A DNA stretch of 64,000 nt from Polycladomyces zharkentensis (lineage in GTDB: Bacteria > Bacillota > Bacilli > Thermoactinomycetales > JIR-001), in contig NZ_JAFHAP010000010.1 of the NCBI RefSeq assembly GCF_016938855.1, positions 1 through 64,000 on the forward strand, given 5' to 3'. The position numbers and the translations under genes were made by a program. Below are positions 35,282 to 43,440 of the stretch, in pieces; positions within the stretch are counted from its first letter, which is position 1, and each line of letters opens with the position of its first letter. Below the pieces are notes generated by a model that searched no databases, was not told where the DNA came from, and saw only the letters and a program-made list of their open reading frames with translations.

Positions 35282-36946
35282 TTGAAACCGATCGACAAAC
35301 AGAACCCTGCAAACGAAGGAACGGAACCACACCGTTCCGCAACCTCACGGGATCGAAAGGAACCCGATACGGAAGATGCCGATTCGGCACGTGATCAGGC
35401 CAATTCGGCAACCGATCTCCGTACTTCCGGAACAACAGCGGTCCACGATCCCGGCCATCCCCATCCGTCGCCAACCGATATGCCGGCCGGTCAATCAACC
35501 GGACCTGCTCCAGGCACGACGCCCCGCGCACACGGGTTGGGACGGGATGCGACGAACTCGCGCTCGATGTGGCTGTCCCTGCTGCTCTTCCTTATCCCGC
35601 TCATGCTGAGCAACACCTTGCAATCGATCGGCGGGACGGTCAGCTCCATCCTGCTGGGACACGGACTTGGCGAATATGCGCTTGCGGCGGCCAGTGCTGT
35701 CTTTCCGGTGACGTTTTTCCTGATTTCGTTTATCATCGGACTGGGAAGCGCCAGTTCCGTTTTGATCGGTCAAGCCTACGGGAGCGGCAATACGGAGCGG
35801 ATGAAAGCAACAGTCGGAACCTCCCTGACTTTTGCCTTCATACTGGGCTTGCTCACTGCCGTGGTCGGCAACCTGTTCGCCCGCGATTTGCTGGAGCTGA
35901 TCGGAACACCTGCGTCCATCATCTCGTATTCCATCGGTTACGCTCATGTGTTGTTCACGGGACTCCCGTTTTTCTTCCTGTATATCAATTACACCACATT
36001 TTTGCGTGGAACAGGGGACGCCAAAACCCCGTTTTATTTTCTGCTCTTCAGTACCATACTGACCGTCGGACTGACCCCTGTCTTCCTTTTCGGATGGGGT
36101 GGCCTGCCCCGGTTGGGCGTGAAAGGTCCCGCGCTGGCCATGGTGGTTTCCTCCATCATTACACTGATCGTCACCATCGCCTATCTGGGATGGAAACGTC
36201 ACCCGTTGGCGCTGGATCGGGAGACGATTCAAAAACTGCGGCTGGACCCGCAAATCGTCAAACTGCTGATCAAAATCGGCTTGCCGACCGGAATCCAGAT
36301 GATTTTCGTCTCATTGTCGGAAGTGGCTGTCGTTACATTTGTCAACCGGTTCGGCGCCTATGCCACCGCCGCTTACGGCGCGGTGATCCAAGTGATCAAC
36401 TACGTGCAGATGCCCGCGCTGAGTCTGGGGATCGCCGCCGGGATCTTCGGCGCACAATTGATCGGCGCCGGAAAGCAGGCCCGCCTGCGGCTCCTGGTAA
36501 AGAGCGCCGTCATATTGAATTATGTGATCGGGGCTCTCTTGACCGGGATCGTCTATCTGTTCAGCCGCACCATTTTGTCTTGGTTTTTGACCGGTCCCGC
36601 CACGCTGTCGGTGGCCGAAGAACTGTTGTATATCACATTGTGGTCGTTCATGATCTTTGGCAACATGATGATTCTTTCGGGTGTGATGCGCTCGAGCGGC
36701 ACCGTTTTCTGGCCGACGCTGATCGGCATTGTCACCATTTGGGGAGTTGAGGTGCCGGTAGCTTATCTGTTGTCCCACACCATCGGCCTGCGCGGGATCT
36801 GGATGGCATATCCCATTGCGTTTGCATTCGGATTGGCGGCGCAATATACCTACTACCGCCTGTTCTGGATCAACCGCCAGCATCAGCGATTTTTTGACGG
36901 GCCGGAACCCATACGGGAGGAGAGCAAATTACCGGATACAACCTAA
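35282..36946 (+). CDS. MATE family multidrug/cation efflux transporter with a long N-terminal extension
   Basis: A 554-residue protein. The last 460 residues carry twelve helices in two MATE repeats: LLLFLIPLMLSNTLQSIGGTVSSILLGHGLGEYALAAAS, GLGSASSVLIGQAYGSGN, LGIAAGIFGAQLIGAGKQARLR. Such pumps export drugs or metabolites against Na+ or H+. The first 95 residues are hydrophilic, rich in Pro, Thr, Asp and Arg, and look disordered; this extension is not usual for MATE proteins. TTG at 35282 follows AAAGAGGTG at seven bases. A fragment of a second MATE gene lies at 37920-38055. A terminator follows. Confidence 0.9.
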   Translation: MKPIDKQNPANEGTEPHRSATSRDRKEPDTEDADSARDQANSATDLRTSGTTAVHDPGHPHPSPTDMPAGQSTGPAPGTTPRAHGLGRDATNSRSMWLSLLLFLIPLMLSNTLQSIGGTVSSILLGHGLGEYALAAASAVFPVTFFLISFIIGLGSASSVLIGQAYGSGNTERMKATVGTSLTFAFILGLLTAVVGNLFARDLLELIGTPASIISYSIGYAHVLFTGLPFFFLYINYTTFLRGTGDAKTPFYFLLFSTILTVGLTPVFLFGWGGLPRLGVKGPALAMVVSSIITLIVTIAYLGWKRHPLALDRETIQKLRLDPQIVKLLIKIGLPTGIQMIFVSLSEVAVVTFVNRFGAYATAAYGAVIQVINYVQMPALSLGIAAGIFGAQLIGAGKQARLRLLVKSAVILNYVIGALLTGIVYLFSRTILSWFLTGPATLSVAEELLYITLWSFMIFGNMMILSGVMRSSGTVFWPTLIGIVTIWGVEVPVAYLLSHTIGLRGIWMAYPIAFAFGLAAQYTYYRLFWINRQHQRFFDGPEPIREESKLPDTT

Positions 36947-37017
36947 CAGCCATCCGTGCATGCCGGCATGTTCCGATTGCTCATCGTCAGTGGCGGAGTG
37001 CCTGATCCAAAAGTAAA

Positions 37018-37075
37018 AAGACCGGCGCTGGTCAGACACCGGGTTGCGAATGATCAGCGCCGGTCGATTTTTTAT
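37018..37075 (+). terminator. Terminator after the MATE gene
   Basis: Long stem ACCGGCGCTGGTCA...TGATCAGCGCCGGT followed by CGATTTTTTATT; reaches the stop codon of the converging MBL gene. Confidence 0.88.
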
Positions 37076-37806
37076 TAACCGTTGGCCAATTCAGCGATGC
37101 GACGATTGACATGCCCCCGATACAGGCCGCCGTGATAGCAGATGACCGCTTCGATATCATACTGCATCAGCTTTTTCAACGACTGGATGGCGACATCCAT
37201 ATCCAGCGTATATTGCGGTACCGGTCCGACCAACTGTCCATCCACGACGGCCAGGGCATCGCCGGCGATCAGGGTTTTGCTCTGTTGATGATACAGACAG
37301 ATATGTCCAGGAGTATGACCCGGCGTGTGAATGACGGTGATTCCACCACAGAACGGCAACTCCTCTCCATCGGCCACCGTTTTGTCCACCGGAGCTTTTG
37401 GCGGATTTTCAAACACCCGTTTTAATCCTGCATGCAGTTCCTGCGGCAAATCATTCGATCCGGCCATTGCCTTCTCGAGTTTGATCAAAGGCTTTTCACC
37501 TTGAATATACGGCTTTTCCAGCTCACTCGACAGCACTTCAACCTTTTGGGTGGACGCCTTGAGCAGATCCGGCAAACAACCAATATGATCAATATCCTGA
37601 TGTGTCAGAACCACTTTGCCGAGATTCTCAACAGGGACGCCGGCCGCCTCCATTGCCTCACGAAACTGGGGTAGTTGACCGGGAAAGCCTGCATCCACCA
37701 AAACAGCGGTATCTTCATCCCAGATCAGGGCCGGATGAATCACACTCGTCTCTCCCATCAAATTGGCCCTAATCTCCAACATTTCCAAACCTCTGGCTAC
37801 TTGCAT
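37075..37806 (-). CDS. Metallo-beta-lactamase fold hydrolase
   Basis: A 243-residue cytosolic enzyme. The metal-binding motif HxHxDH appears as LTHQDIDHIGCLPDLL (H-Q-D-I-D-H), so the first His is kept and the second is Gln, a known glyoxalase-like variation; further ligands are HTPGHTPGHICLY and AGDALAVVDG, and the final His is in CYHGGLYRG. Substrate unknown. ATG at 37806 follows GGGGGA. A degraded copy of its start region is at about 39307-39367. Confidence 0.85.
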   Translation of the reverse strand: MQVARGLEMLEIRANLMGETSVIHPALIWDEDTAVLVDAGFPGQLPQFREAMEAAGVPVENLGKVVLTHQDIDHIGCLPDLLKASTQKVEVLSSELEKPYIQGEKPLIKLEKAMAGSNDLPQELHAGLKRVFENPPKAPVDKTVADGEELPFCGGITVIHTPGHTPGHICLYHQQSKTLIAGDALAVVDGQLVGPVPQYTLDMDVAIQSLKKLMQYDIEAVICYHGGLYRGHVNRRIAELANG

Positions 37807-37919
37807 CAGGGTCCCCCATCCTTATGTTTGGTTTTGTGCGGCTGTACGACTATGATAACAAACCAAACGGTAAATTTCAAATAATTTCTAATAATATCAT
37901 ATTTATATTAATTTGTCAA

Positions 37920-38055
37920 GTTATTGTTCATGTGATCGGATATATGCTGAGCGGGATTGTCTGTTTGTTCAGCCATACCACATTGTCCCGGTTTTGGACC
38001 GGTTCCGCCACACTGTCGGCGGCCGAAGAAGTGCTGGATATCACATGTGGTTTCT
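37920..38055 (+). pseudogene. Fragment of a second MATE transporter gene
   Basis: Aligns with 36515-36650 inside the intact MATE gene at about three to four bases in five. Translation VIGYMLSGIVCLFSHTTLSR compares with VIGALLTGIVYLFSRTILSW, and TGSATLSAAEEVLDIT with TGPATLSVAEELLYIT. No start or stop of its own. The rest of 37807-38184 holds promoters for the flanking genes. Confidence 0.85.
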
Positions 38056-38184
38056 TTCGAAATCCCGGAAATCCCTATATAAGCGTCTCGGGCTTCGACA
38101 TCCCTTCGTTCAAGTTTCAGGTTGACCTTGACGTTGCGTGAACCTTTACGATTGGCCTTGAACAAACCATGAGGAGGTTTTGCC

Positions 38185-38871
38185 ATGCCGGACCACATAC
38201 AAGTCTACAAGAGTCAAGCAAAGCAATATGACCTTTTGATTTCCCGACAACCTGCCCTGCTTCATGTGATAGAAGAAATCATACCGGTAAAAGGGTTGGA
38301 TATCATTGATTTGGGGGCAGGAACCGGGAGATTGACAACGATTTTGGCACCACACGCCAAATCCATACTTGCTCTGGATGCTTCTGCGGAAATGCTGGAA
38401 GTAAATGCGAAGAAATTGAAGGAAGCGGGTCTTTCCAACTGGAAAACACAAGTGGCTGATCACCGAGAGATTCCAGCAAAAGATCATAGCGCAGATTTAA
38501 TCTTGGCTGGCTGGACTGTTTGTTATTTGGGCAGTTCAAATCAACCAAACCACGAACAAAATATTGAAAAGGTTATCCAAGAAATGAAGCGTGTTGTTCG
38601 CCCTGGCGGTACCATCATCATTTTTGAAACGATGGGTACTGGGTATGAAACACCGAATCCGCCTGATTTTCTCAAACATTATTATGATTTATTGGAACAT
38701 CGATACGGTTTTACTCACAAATGGATTCGTTTAGATTATCAGTTTAAAGACTTACAAGAAGCAGAAAACCTGACAAGGTTTTTCTTTGGTGATGAATTGG
38801 CTGAGAGAGTTGTGAAAGAGAACCTGGTTACTTTACCCGAATGTGCGGGTATTTGGTGGTTGACTAATTGA
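38185..38871 (+). CDS. Class I SAM-dependent methyltransferase
   Basis: A 228-residue cytosolic enzyme with the Rossmann-type motif I DIIDLGAGTGRLTTILAPHAKSILALDASAEML, motif II-like DLILAGWTVCYLG, and motif III VVRPGGTIIIFETMGTG. The substrate is unknown. ATG at 38185 follows GAGGAGG. AT-richer than the backbone, hinting at transfer. The stop codon TGA (38869-38871) is supplied by the end of a MITE; the reconstructed ancestral end reads AAG TAA, one codon identity changed (K to N). Confidence 0.87.
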   Translation: MPDHIQVYKSQAKQYDLLISRQPALLHVIEEIIPVKGLDIIDLGAGTGRLTTILAPHAKSILALDASAEMLEVNAKKLKEAGLSNWKTQVADHREIPAKDHSADLILAGWTVCYLGSSNQPNHEQNIEKVIQEMKRVVRPGGTIIIFETMGTGYETPNPPDFLKHYYDLLEHRYGFTHKWIRLDYQFKDLQEAENLTRFFFGDELAERVVKENLVTLPECAGIWWLTN

Positions 38872-39039
38872 CACTCCACACGGTTCAAGTACCACAGGCA
38901 CTCCCGATGGACGCCGTGGGATTCTTGGGTGGTTAACACCCTCAGTCCATTTCTGTTTCGGGTATGTTGCTCCAAGCGCCCTCTTCAGAGGGCACCGAGC
39001 AACGCCGCCTTTCATCCCGCAATTGGGCTTTCAGGATCA
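38868..39039 (-). mobile_element. 172-bp IS608-like MITE (left and right ends fused)
   Basis: Read on the minus strand: target TTAC (39043-39040), then a left end with guide-like AAAG, a short hairpin and the block GGATGAAAGGCGGCGTTGCT shared with 41590-41610, joined at about 38963 to a right end that matches 43048-43120 (ACCCGAAACAGAAATGGACT, GAAT, hairpin, GTGTGGAGTGTCAA). The right-end hairpin has a longer loop than in the full element. No coding capacity. It can be mobilised only by a transposase from elsewhere. Confidence 0.88.
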
Positions 39040-39114
39040 GTAAATGGAAAAGGTGAATAGATGTCATGATGCAAGTATCTTTTGTTCGCATGCAGTAGTT
39101 ATACATTGCATAAA

Positions 39115-39152
39115 ATCCCCCTGCCTTTTCTGGGATGGGGGACTCTTTTTTG
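39115..39152 (+). terminator. Terminator downstream of the methyltransferase and MITE
   Basis: AATCCCCCTG-CCTTTTCTGGGA-TGGGGGACT followed by CTTTTTTGC. Confidence 0.75.
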
Positions 39153-39306
39153 CAGATATGTAATCTGCATCTCTATATCGGAGCCGTGAGTCCCTCTTCA
39201 CTATGAAAACTGATGGAGTTGACCGAATCTCCAAGTTGGCGACAATCTGATCCCGGATCAGCGCAGGGAATCATTCTCGTCTTCCATTCCCATTCACCCC
39301 GGTATC

Positions 39307-39367
39307 TTACATTCACAAACCCTTGGCTGCTTGCATCAGGCCCCATCCATGATCATGTATGGTTTTT
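39307..39367 (-). pseudogene. Fragment of a second MBL hydrolase gene (start region)
   Basis: On the minus strand TGATGCAAGCAGCCAAGGGT matches the start of the MBL gene (TGATGCAAGTAGCCAGAGGT at 37808) and its upstream leader over about 60 bp, then stops in frame (MQAAKGL then stop). The rest of 39153-39414 shows no gene. Confidence 0.7.
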
Positions 39368-39414
39368 GATCATCTCATGGTGGAACCAGTCAAACAGAGA
39401 ATCGGCACACTTTC

Positions 39415-40401
39415 TCATGTCTGTGTTGTTTCCATCCTTTCTTGTTTCTCCAACAATCCCGACAACCGCTCATCATCGACGTTGCCCCCGCTGATGAGAC
39501 AGACCACGTTTTTACCGGCGATGTCCGGGATACGTCCGTTACGCAATGCAGCCACTCCGACGGCACCGGAACCCTCAACTTTCTGGTGATGCTGACGAGC
39601 CATCCAGCACATGGCATCGGCAATCTCCTCTTCCTCCACCAGTACGAAATCATCAACATAACGCAGCACCAACGGAAAAATCTGTTGACCGATACCGCCG
39701 TGCAAGCCTTCGGCCAGCGATTCTCGGTATGTCACATCCACTATTCGACCCGCACGGAACGAATAGTACCAAGGTGGGGAGGCATGACTCTGCACCCCGA
39801 TGACCCGAATATCGGGACGCACCGACTTGGCCAAGATCGCGATTCCCAGGATCAATCCGCCGCCACCGGCCGGGACTACGATCACATCCGCCTCCGGCCA
39901 ATCAAGTAAGATTTCCAGACCGATCGTACCGTGCCCGGCGATGGCATGCCGGTCCTCATAGGCATGAATAAATGTCCGACCGTTTTCCGCCGCCAATCGG
40001 TACGCATGTTCTTCCGCCTCATCATAGTTGGTCCCGTGAAACACCAATTCCGCTCCCAGCCGCTGAATACCCAACACCTTGGTCTTGGGCGTGCTTTCAG
40101 GTACCACCACCTGTGCCGACGCATTGATCAATCCTGCCGCATATGCTACCGCCAACCCGTGGTTTCCGGCCGACGCGGCAATCACCCCCCTTTTTCTCTC
40201 TTCCTCGGACAATGTTCTCATCTTGTTGATCGCCCCTCTTGGCTTGAACGAACCGGTTCGTTGCCGGTTTTCCAACTTGAGCCGCACTTGTGCCCCGGTC
40301 CATTTACTGAGTGGAACCGATGGAGCCAAAGGGGTCCGTTCGACGAAATGCTCGATTTGGTGACGCGCCCGAAAGATGTCGTGAATGGAGATTTGCACAC
40401 G
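39415..40401 (-). CDS. Threonine ammonia-lyase (threonine dehydratase), catabolic type
   Basis: A PLP enzyme of about 328 residues converting threonine (or serine) to 2-oxobutyrate (or pyruvate) and ammonia. The PLP lysine lies in GSFKPRGAINKM, the phosphate-binding Gly loop is PAGGGGLILG, with SAGNHGLAVAYAAG before it; the C-terminal VCLISGGNVDD is typical. No regulatory ACT domain, so not the biosynthetic IlvA form with allosteric domain. GTG at 40401 is preferred because AAAGGA lies eight bases upstream; ATG at 40434 adds eleven residues with no spaced ribosome site. Confidence 0.88.
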   Translation of the reverse strand, partial: RVQISIHDIFRARHQIEHFVERTPLAPSVPLSKWTGAQVRLKLENRQRTGSFKPRGAINKMRTLSEEERKRGVIAASAGNHGLAVAYAAGLINASAQVVVPESTPKTKVLGIQRLGAELVFHGTNYDEAEEHAYRLAAENGRTFIHAYEDRHAIAGHGTIGLEILLDWPEADVIVVPAGGGGLILGIAILAKSVRPDIRVIGVQSHASPPWYYSFRAGRIVDVTYRESLAEGLHGGIGQQIFPLVLRYVDDFVLVEEEEIADAMCWMARQHHQKVEGSGAVGVAALRNGRIPDIAGKNVVCLISGGNVDDERLSGLLEKQERMETTQT

Positions 40402-40597
40402 CTTCATCCTTTCGTTGCAGGTTTTGTTTGACATCTCCTATCTTCCCAACTAGAATGAAAGTTCAAACTACTAAACATCGGAACATCATGGGTGAAGGGA
40501 TTTGGGGCCACGGTTCCTAACTGTGACATGGGGGTGTCTTATTTTGCTTCCCTAATTAAACGGTGAACGGCAGGGAACGAATGAGGAGGAGAGTCTC

Positions 40598-41380
40598 ATG
40601 CCGATTGACTTTCATTCTAAGGACAACCGTTTCACCTATGCTACACGTCGGGCTGATTCATCTTGGATGTCTGCGATCCAAAAAATCGTTGATGTGAAAG
40701 GCAAACACGTTTTAGATGTCGGCTGCGGTGGGGGTATTTATTGTAAGGCATTTGCTGAGATGGGTGCAGAACATGTTACCGGAGTCGATTTTTCTAAGGA
40801 GATGATCAAAGGCGCTGTAGAAAACTGCAAGGGCTATCCCCAAATCACGTTTGTTGAAGGGGATGCACTTGATACGAACTTACCAAGTTCTCAGTATGAT
40901 GTGATTCTGGAAAGGGCACTTATTCACCATCTGACGTACTTGGAAGCGTGTTTCCGTGAGGCCTATAGGTTATTGAAACCGAGCGGCATATTGATTGTGC
41001 AGAGTCGCACCATTGAGGATGCCTTACAACCGCCGAATGAGCATCATATTCGAGGGTATTTCTTCGAAGTATACCCAAGACTCATTCAAATAGAAGCCGA
41101 ACGAAGACACGATGGCAAAACCGTGAAGAAAGCCTTGCTGAAAGCGGGCTTCCGATCCATTGACGAATACAAATTAAGTGAGACAAGAAAAACCTACACC
41201 GGTCTTGAGGAGCTCAAGGATGAACTTTTGGCGAGAACAGGTCGGTCCATTTTGCACGAACTATCGGATCTGGAATTGGAATATCTCGTTCAATATATAT
41301 GCGAACGCTTGCGTAATCGCAGTACGCAAGAAATTGTCGAGCAAGATTATTGGACGATTTGGTTGGCTAAAAAGGAATAG
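40598..41380 (+). CDS. Class I SAM-dependent methyltransferase (YcgJ/UbiE-like)
   Basis: A 260-residue enzyme with motif I HVLDVGCGGGIYCKAFAEMGAEHVTGVDFSKEMI (about 38-70), DALDTNLPSSQYDVILERALIHHL and LLKPSGILIVQSRT. The C-terminal 110 residues form a helical cap seen in small-molecule methyltransferases. Substrate unknown. ATG at 40598 follows GAGGAGGAGA. AT-richer than flanking backbone genes. It converges on a terminator at 41511-41553 and the IS element. Confidence 0.87.
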   Translation: MPIDFHSKDNRFTYATRRADSSWMSAIQKIVDVKGKHVLDVGCGGGIYCKAFAEMGAEHVTGVDFSKEMIKGAVENCKGYPQITFVEGDALDTNLPSSQYDVILERALIHHLTYLEACFREAYRLLKPSGILIVQSRTIEDALQPPNEHHIRGYFFEVYPRLIQIEAERRHDGKTVKKALLKAGFRSIDEYKLSETRKTYTGLEELKDELLARTGRSILHELSDLELEYLVQYICERLRNRSTQEIVEQDYWTIWLAKKE

Positions 41381-41510
41381 TAGCCCATCAATGGATTCCC
41401 GATCGCCCATCCGGCAAATCCGTCAATCGGTCAACACTTCCACCGGCAGTTATCGCATCCCTCTCTCAAACAGTTCCCAACTATAGCATAACGGATTGCG
41501 AAGTACCACG

Positions 41511-41553
41511 AAAAAAGCCGCCCTTTCTCACGAAAGGACGGCCAACTTTTTTA
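41511..41553. terminator. Strong bidirectional terminator, now cut off from the qox operon by an IS
   Basis: AAAAAA-GCCG-CCCTTTC-TCAC-GAAAGG-ACGGC-CAACTTTTTT. It serves the converging methyltransferase gene from the left. If the element at 41555-43120 is removed, this hairpin begins only a few bases after the qoxD stop codon, so it was very probably the qox operon terminator. Confidence 0.85.
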
Positions 41554-41697
41554 CAGAAATAGTCGCCTGAAAGCCCACGGTTTCAATCGTGGGATGAAAG
41601 GCGGCGTTGCTCGGCGCCCTCTGAAGAGGGCGCTTAGAGCAACATTTTTTGTTTTTAGTTGTTGCAGTATTAATAAAATACTGATACAACTAAAAAC

Positions 41698-41904
41698 ATG
41701 GGACAACCATACAGAAGGACCAAAAAGACGGTATCTCTGATTAACTACCACTTTGTTTTCTGCCCACGTTATCGCAGAAAAGTGTTGATAAACCAAGTGG
41801 AAGAGAGATTCAAACAGTTGGTGAAAAACATTTGTCAGGCTGGAAACGTTTCAAGAGAAACGATCCGGCAATATGTGGAAGAACAAGAGAAGAAAAGGGG
41901 GTGA
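41698..41904 (+). pseudogene. tnpA: Y1 transposase TnpA with internal in-frame deletion
   Basis: A 68-residue remnant of a protein normally about 130-150 residues long. It keeps the N-terminal strand NYHFVFCPRYRRKVL and the C-terminal helix VSRETIRQYVEEQ carrying the catalytic-type Tyr, but the middle, including the HUH metal site, is missing and the two parts are fused in frame. Catalysis by this copy alone should be impossible. It ends five bases before tnpB starts. Confidence 0.88.
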
Positions 41905-41908
41905 ATGG

Positions 41909-42964
41909 ATGCCCACCATCACACTCAAGCTGGAACTGTATAAACCAACCAAATTCAAACAGGCCATGTATGAACGAATGACACAGATCAACACGAAGTT
42001 TGCAAACTGGCTCTTGCTTCATCCTGACGTGAACAAGGCGACCAGCAAGATTTTCAAGGAGTTTTCTGACGAGAAGTTCCCGTCTGCGATCATAAACCAA
42101 ACGATCCGGGATGTGAAATCGCAGAAGAAACACCAACAAGCTCGGGCATTCAGGAAGATGTGGTGTTCGTTCAACAATCAGAACCTGAAAGTCGAGAAAA
42201 ACGGCGACTTCTATACGGTGTCGTTCCCTATGCTGGAGAAGCGCATCGGTGTGCCGGTTGTGGCTCGGTCATATCAGCAACAATGGCTGGATCGGATCAT
42301 CGACGGAATGGCCAAACAAGGAACGGCGAAGCTCTACAAGAAGAAGCGCAAATGGTTTATTGCCTTGCCAATCACGTTTGATGTGGAAGCCAGCCAAGGC
42401 GATAAGGTGATGGGCATTGACCTCGGACTCCGCTATTTGGCAGTGGCAAGCATAGGAACCAAATCCCTGTTCTTTAAAGGGAATCAATGCGCATACATAC
42501 GCAGACGCTACGCCGCCAAACGGCGGAAGCTGGGCAAAGCCAAGAAGCTCGATGCGATCCGCAAGTCCAAGAACAAAGAAGCCCGGTGGATGAAAGATCA
42601 CAATCACAAGATCAGCCGTCAAATCGTCAACTTTGCGGTATCCAACGGTGTTGGAATCATCCGTATGGAAGACTTGACGGACATCCGAAACCGAGCTAAG
42701 TCAAAAAAAGAAGCTGGACGGAACCTGCATTCCTGGTCGTTTTATCAGCTGAAAGAGATGATCCGCTACAAAGCAGAGATGGCGGGTATTCGGGTGGAGA
42801 TCGCCAATCCCGAATACACCAGCCAAACCTGCAAGTGCGGTCATCGCGAAAAGGCGAACAGAAGCGGTATCCTCTTCAAGTGCAAACAGTGCGGATACAC
42901 TATCCATGCTGATCTGAATGGGGCGATCAACATCGCCAAAGCCATTTCAGGGTTAGTAGCCTAG
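41909..42964 (+). CDS. tnpB: TnpB RNA-guided nuclease (IS200/IS605 accessory protein)
   Basis: A 351-residue protein, the size of compact TnpBs. RuvC-like catalytic residues are intact: Asp171 in VMGIDLGLRYLAV, Glu254 in IRMEDLTDIRNR, Asp335 in HADLNGAINIAKAI. The zinc ribbon CKCG...CKQC (308-328) is present. TnpB proteins cut DNA next to the target motif under guidance of an RNA read from the right end of the element; here the motif should be TTAC. ATG at 41909 follows AAAGGGGG; the open frame begins earlier inside tnpA. Confidence 0.93.
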   Translation: MPTITLKLELYKPTKFKQAMYERMTQINTKFANWLLLHPDVNKATSKIFKEFSDEKFPSAIINQTIRDVKSQKKHQQARAFRKMWCSFNNQNLKVEKNGDFYTVSFPMLEKRIGVPVVARSYQQQWLDRIIDGMAKQGTAKLYKKKRKWFIALPITFDVEASQGDKVMGIDLGLRYLAVASIGTKSLFFKGNQCAYIRRRYAAKRRKLGKAKKLDAIRKSKNKEARWMKDHNHKISRQIVNFAVSNGVGIIRMEDLTDIRNRAKSKKEAGRNLHSWSFYQLKEMIRYKAEMAGIRVEIANPEYTSQTCKCGHREKANRSGILFKCKQCGYTIHADLNGAINIAKAISGLVA

Positions 42965-43120
42965 CACACTGGTAACAGGTGTGCCGCCCATCCGGGTACG
43001 TGCTAACCGGGTGGGATGGGCTGATGACACAGCCCTAGCTTGAGGGTTGCCCGAAACAGAAATGGACTGAGGGCGTTAACCACTCAAGAATCCCACGGCT
43101 TTTGCCGTGTGGAGTGTCAA
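42965..43120 (+). ncRNA. Right-end omega (re)RNA region of the IS608-like element
   Basis: The non-coding stretch between the tnpB stop and the element end is rich in pairable segments (for example GGTGTGCCGCCCATCC and GGGTGGGATGGGC). In TnpB systems the RNA scaffold covers the tnpB 3' end and this region, and the guide is the first 16-20 bases outside the element, here 43121 onward, inside the 3' end of qoxD. Its 3' part (43048-43120) is conserved in the MITE at 38868-39039. The RNA itself is inferred. Confidence 0.6.
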
Positions 43121-43440
43121 ATCCCGTACATTCCCAAGAAGATCCAGACAGAACCGACGACGGTCACCACCGCGACGAACACGCCGTACAAAGTGGTCAC
43201 CACTTGGTATGTTCCGCTTCCCTCCGTCCAGTGCATGAACATCAACAGTTGGACGAAGAACTGCATCACGGCCAGCACGAGAATGGCGGTCAACATGACC
43301 GGCTTGGACACCGGCGCATACAACGCCACCCACAGCGCCGCAAACGTCAGGACCAAGGAGAGGATGAACCCGAGTATGTGCTTGATCGGCGTTTCACGGT
43401 GACCGTGGCCGGTTTGCGCGTTTCCTTTATCGTTTGCCAT
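43117..43440 (-). CDS. qoxD: aa3-type quinol oxidase subunit IV
   Basis: A 107-residue protein with three helices (HILGFILSLVLTFAALWVALY, VMLTAILVLAVMQFFVQLLMFMHW, TLYGVFVAVVTVVGSVWIFLG), the small subunit of haem-copper oxidases. The histidine-containing N-terminus is short. Last gene of qoxABCD; ATG overlaps the qoxC stop as ATGA. The final codon and stop (ATT TGA) are partly IS-derived: removal of the element restores ATG TAA, so isoleucine has replaced methionine at the end. Confidence 0.92.
   Translation of the reverse strand: MANDKGNAQTGHGHRETPIKHILGFILSLVLTFAALWVALYAPVSKPVMLTAILVLAVMQFFVQLLMFMHWTEGSGTYQVVTTLYGVFVAVVTVVGSVWIFLGMYGI

Larger units (their letters stand above)
41555..43120 (+). 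mobile_element. IS608-like IS200/IS605 element with defective tnpA and intact tnpB
   Basis: The left boundary follows TTAC (41551-41554), the IS608 target tetranucleotide. Guide AAAG (41570-41573) precedes the left hairpin CCCACG-GTTTCAAT-CGTGGG (41574-41593). At the right, guide GAAT (43089-43092) precedes the hairpin CCCACGGC-TTTT-GCCGTGTGG, and the element ends in TCAA (43117-43120). These four signals are those described for IS608. No target duplication, as expected for single-strand transposition. It lies directly between the qox terminator and qoxD and supplies the qoxD stop codon. Confidence 0.9.
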
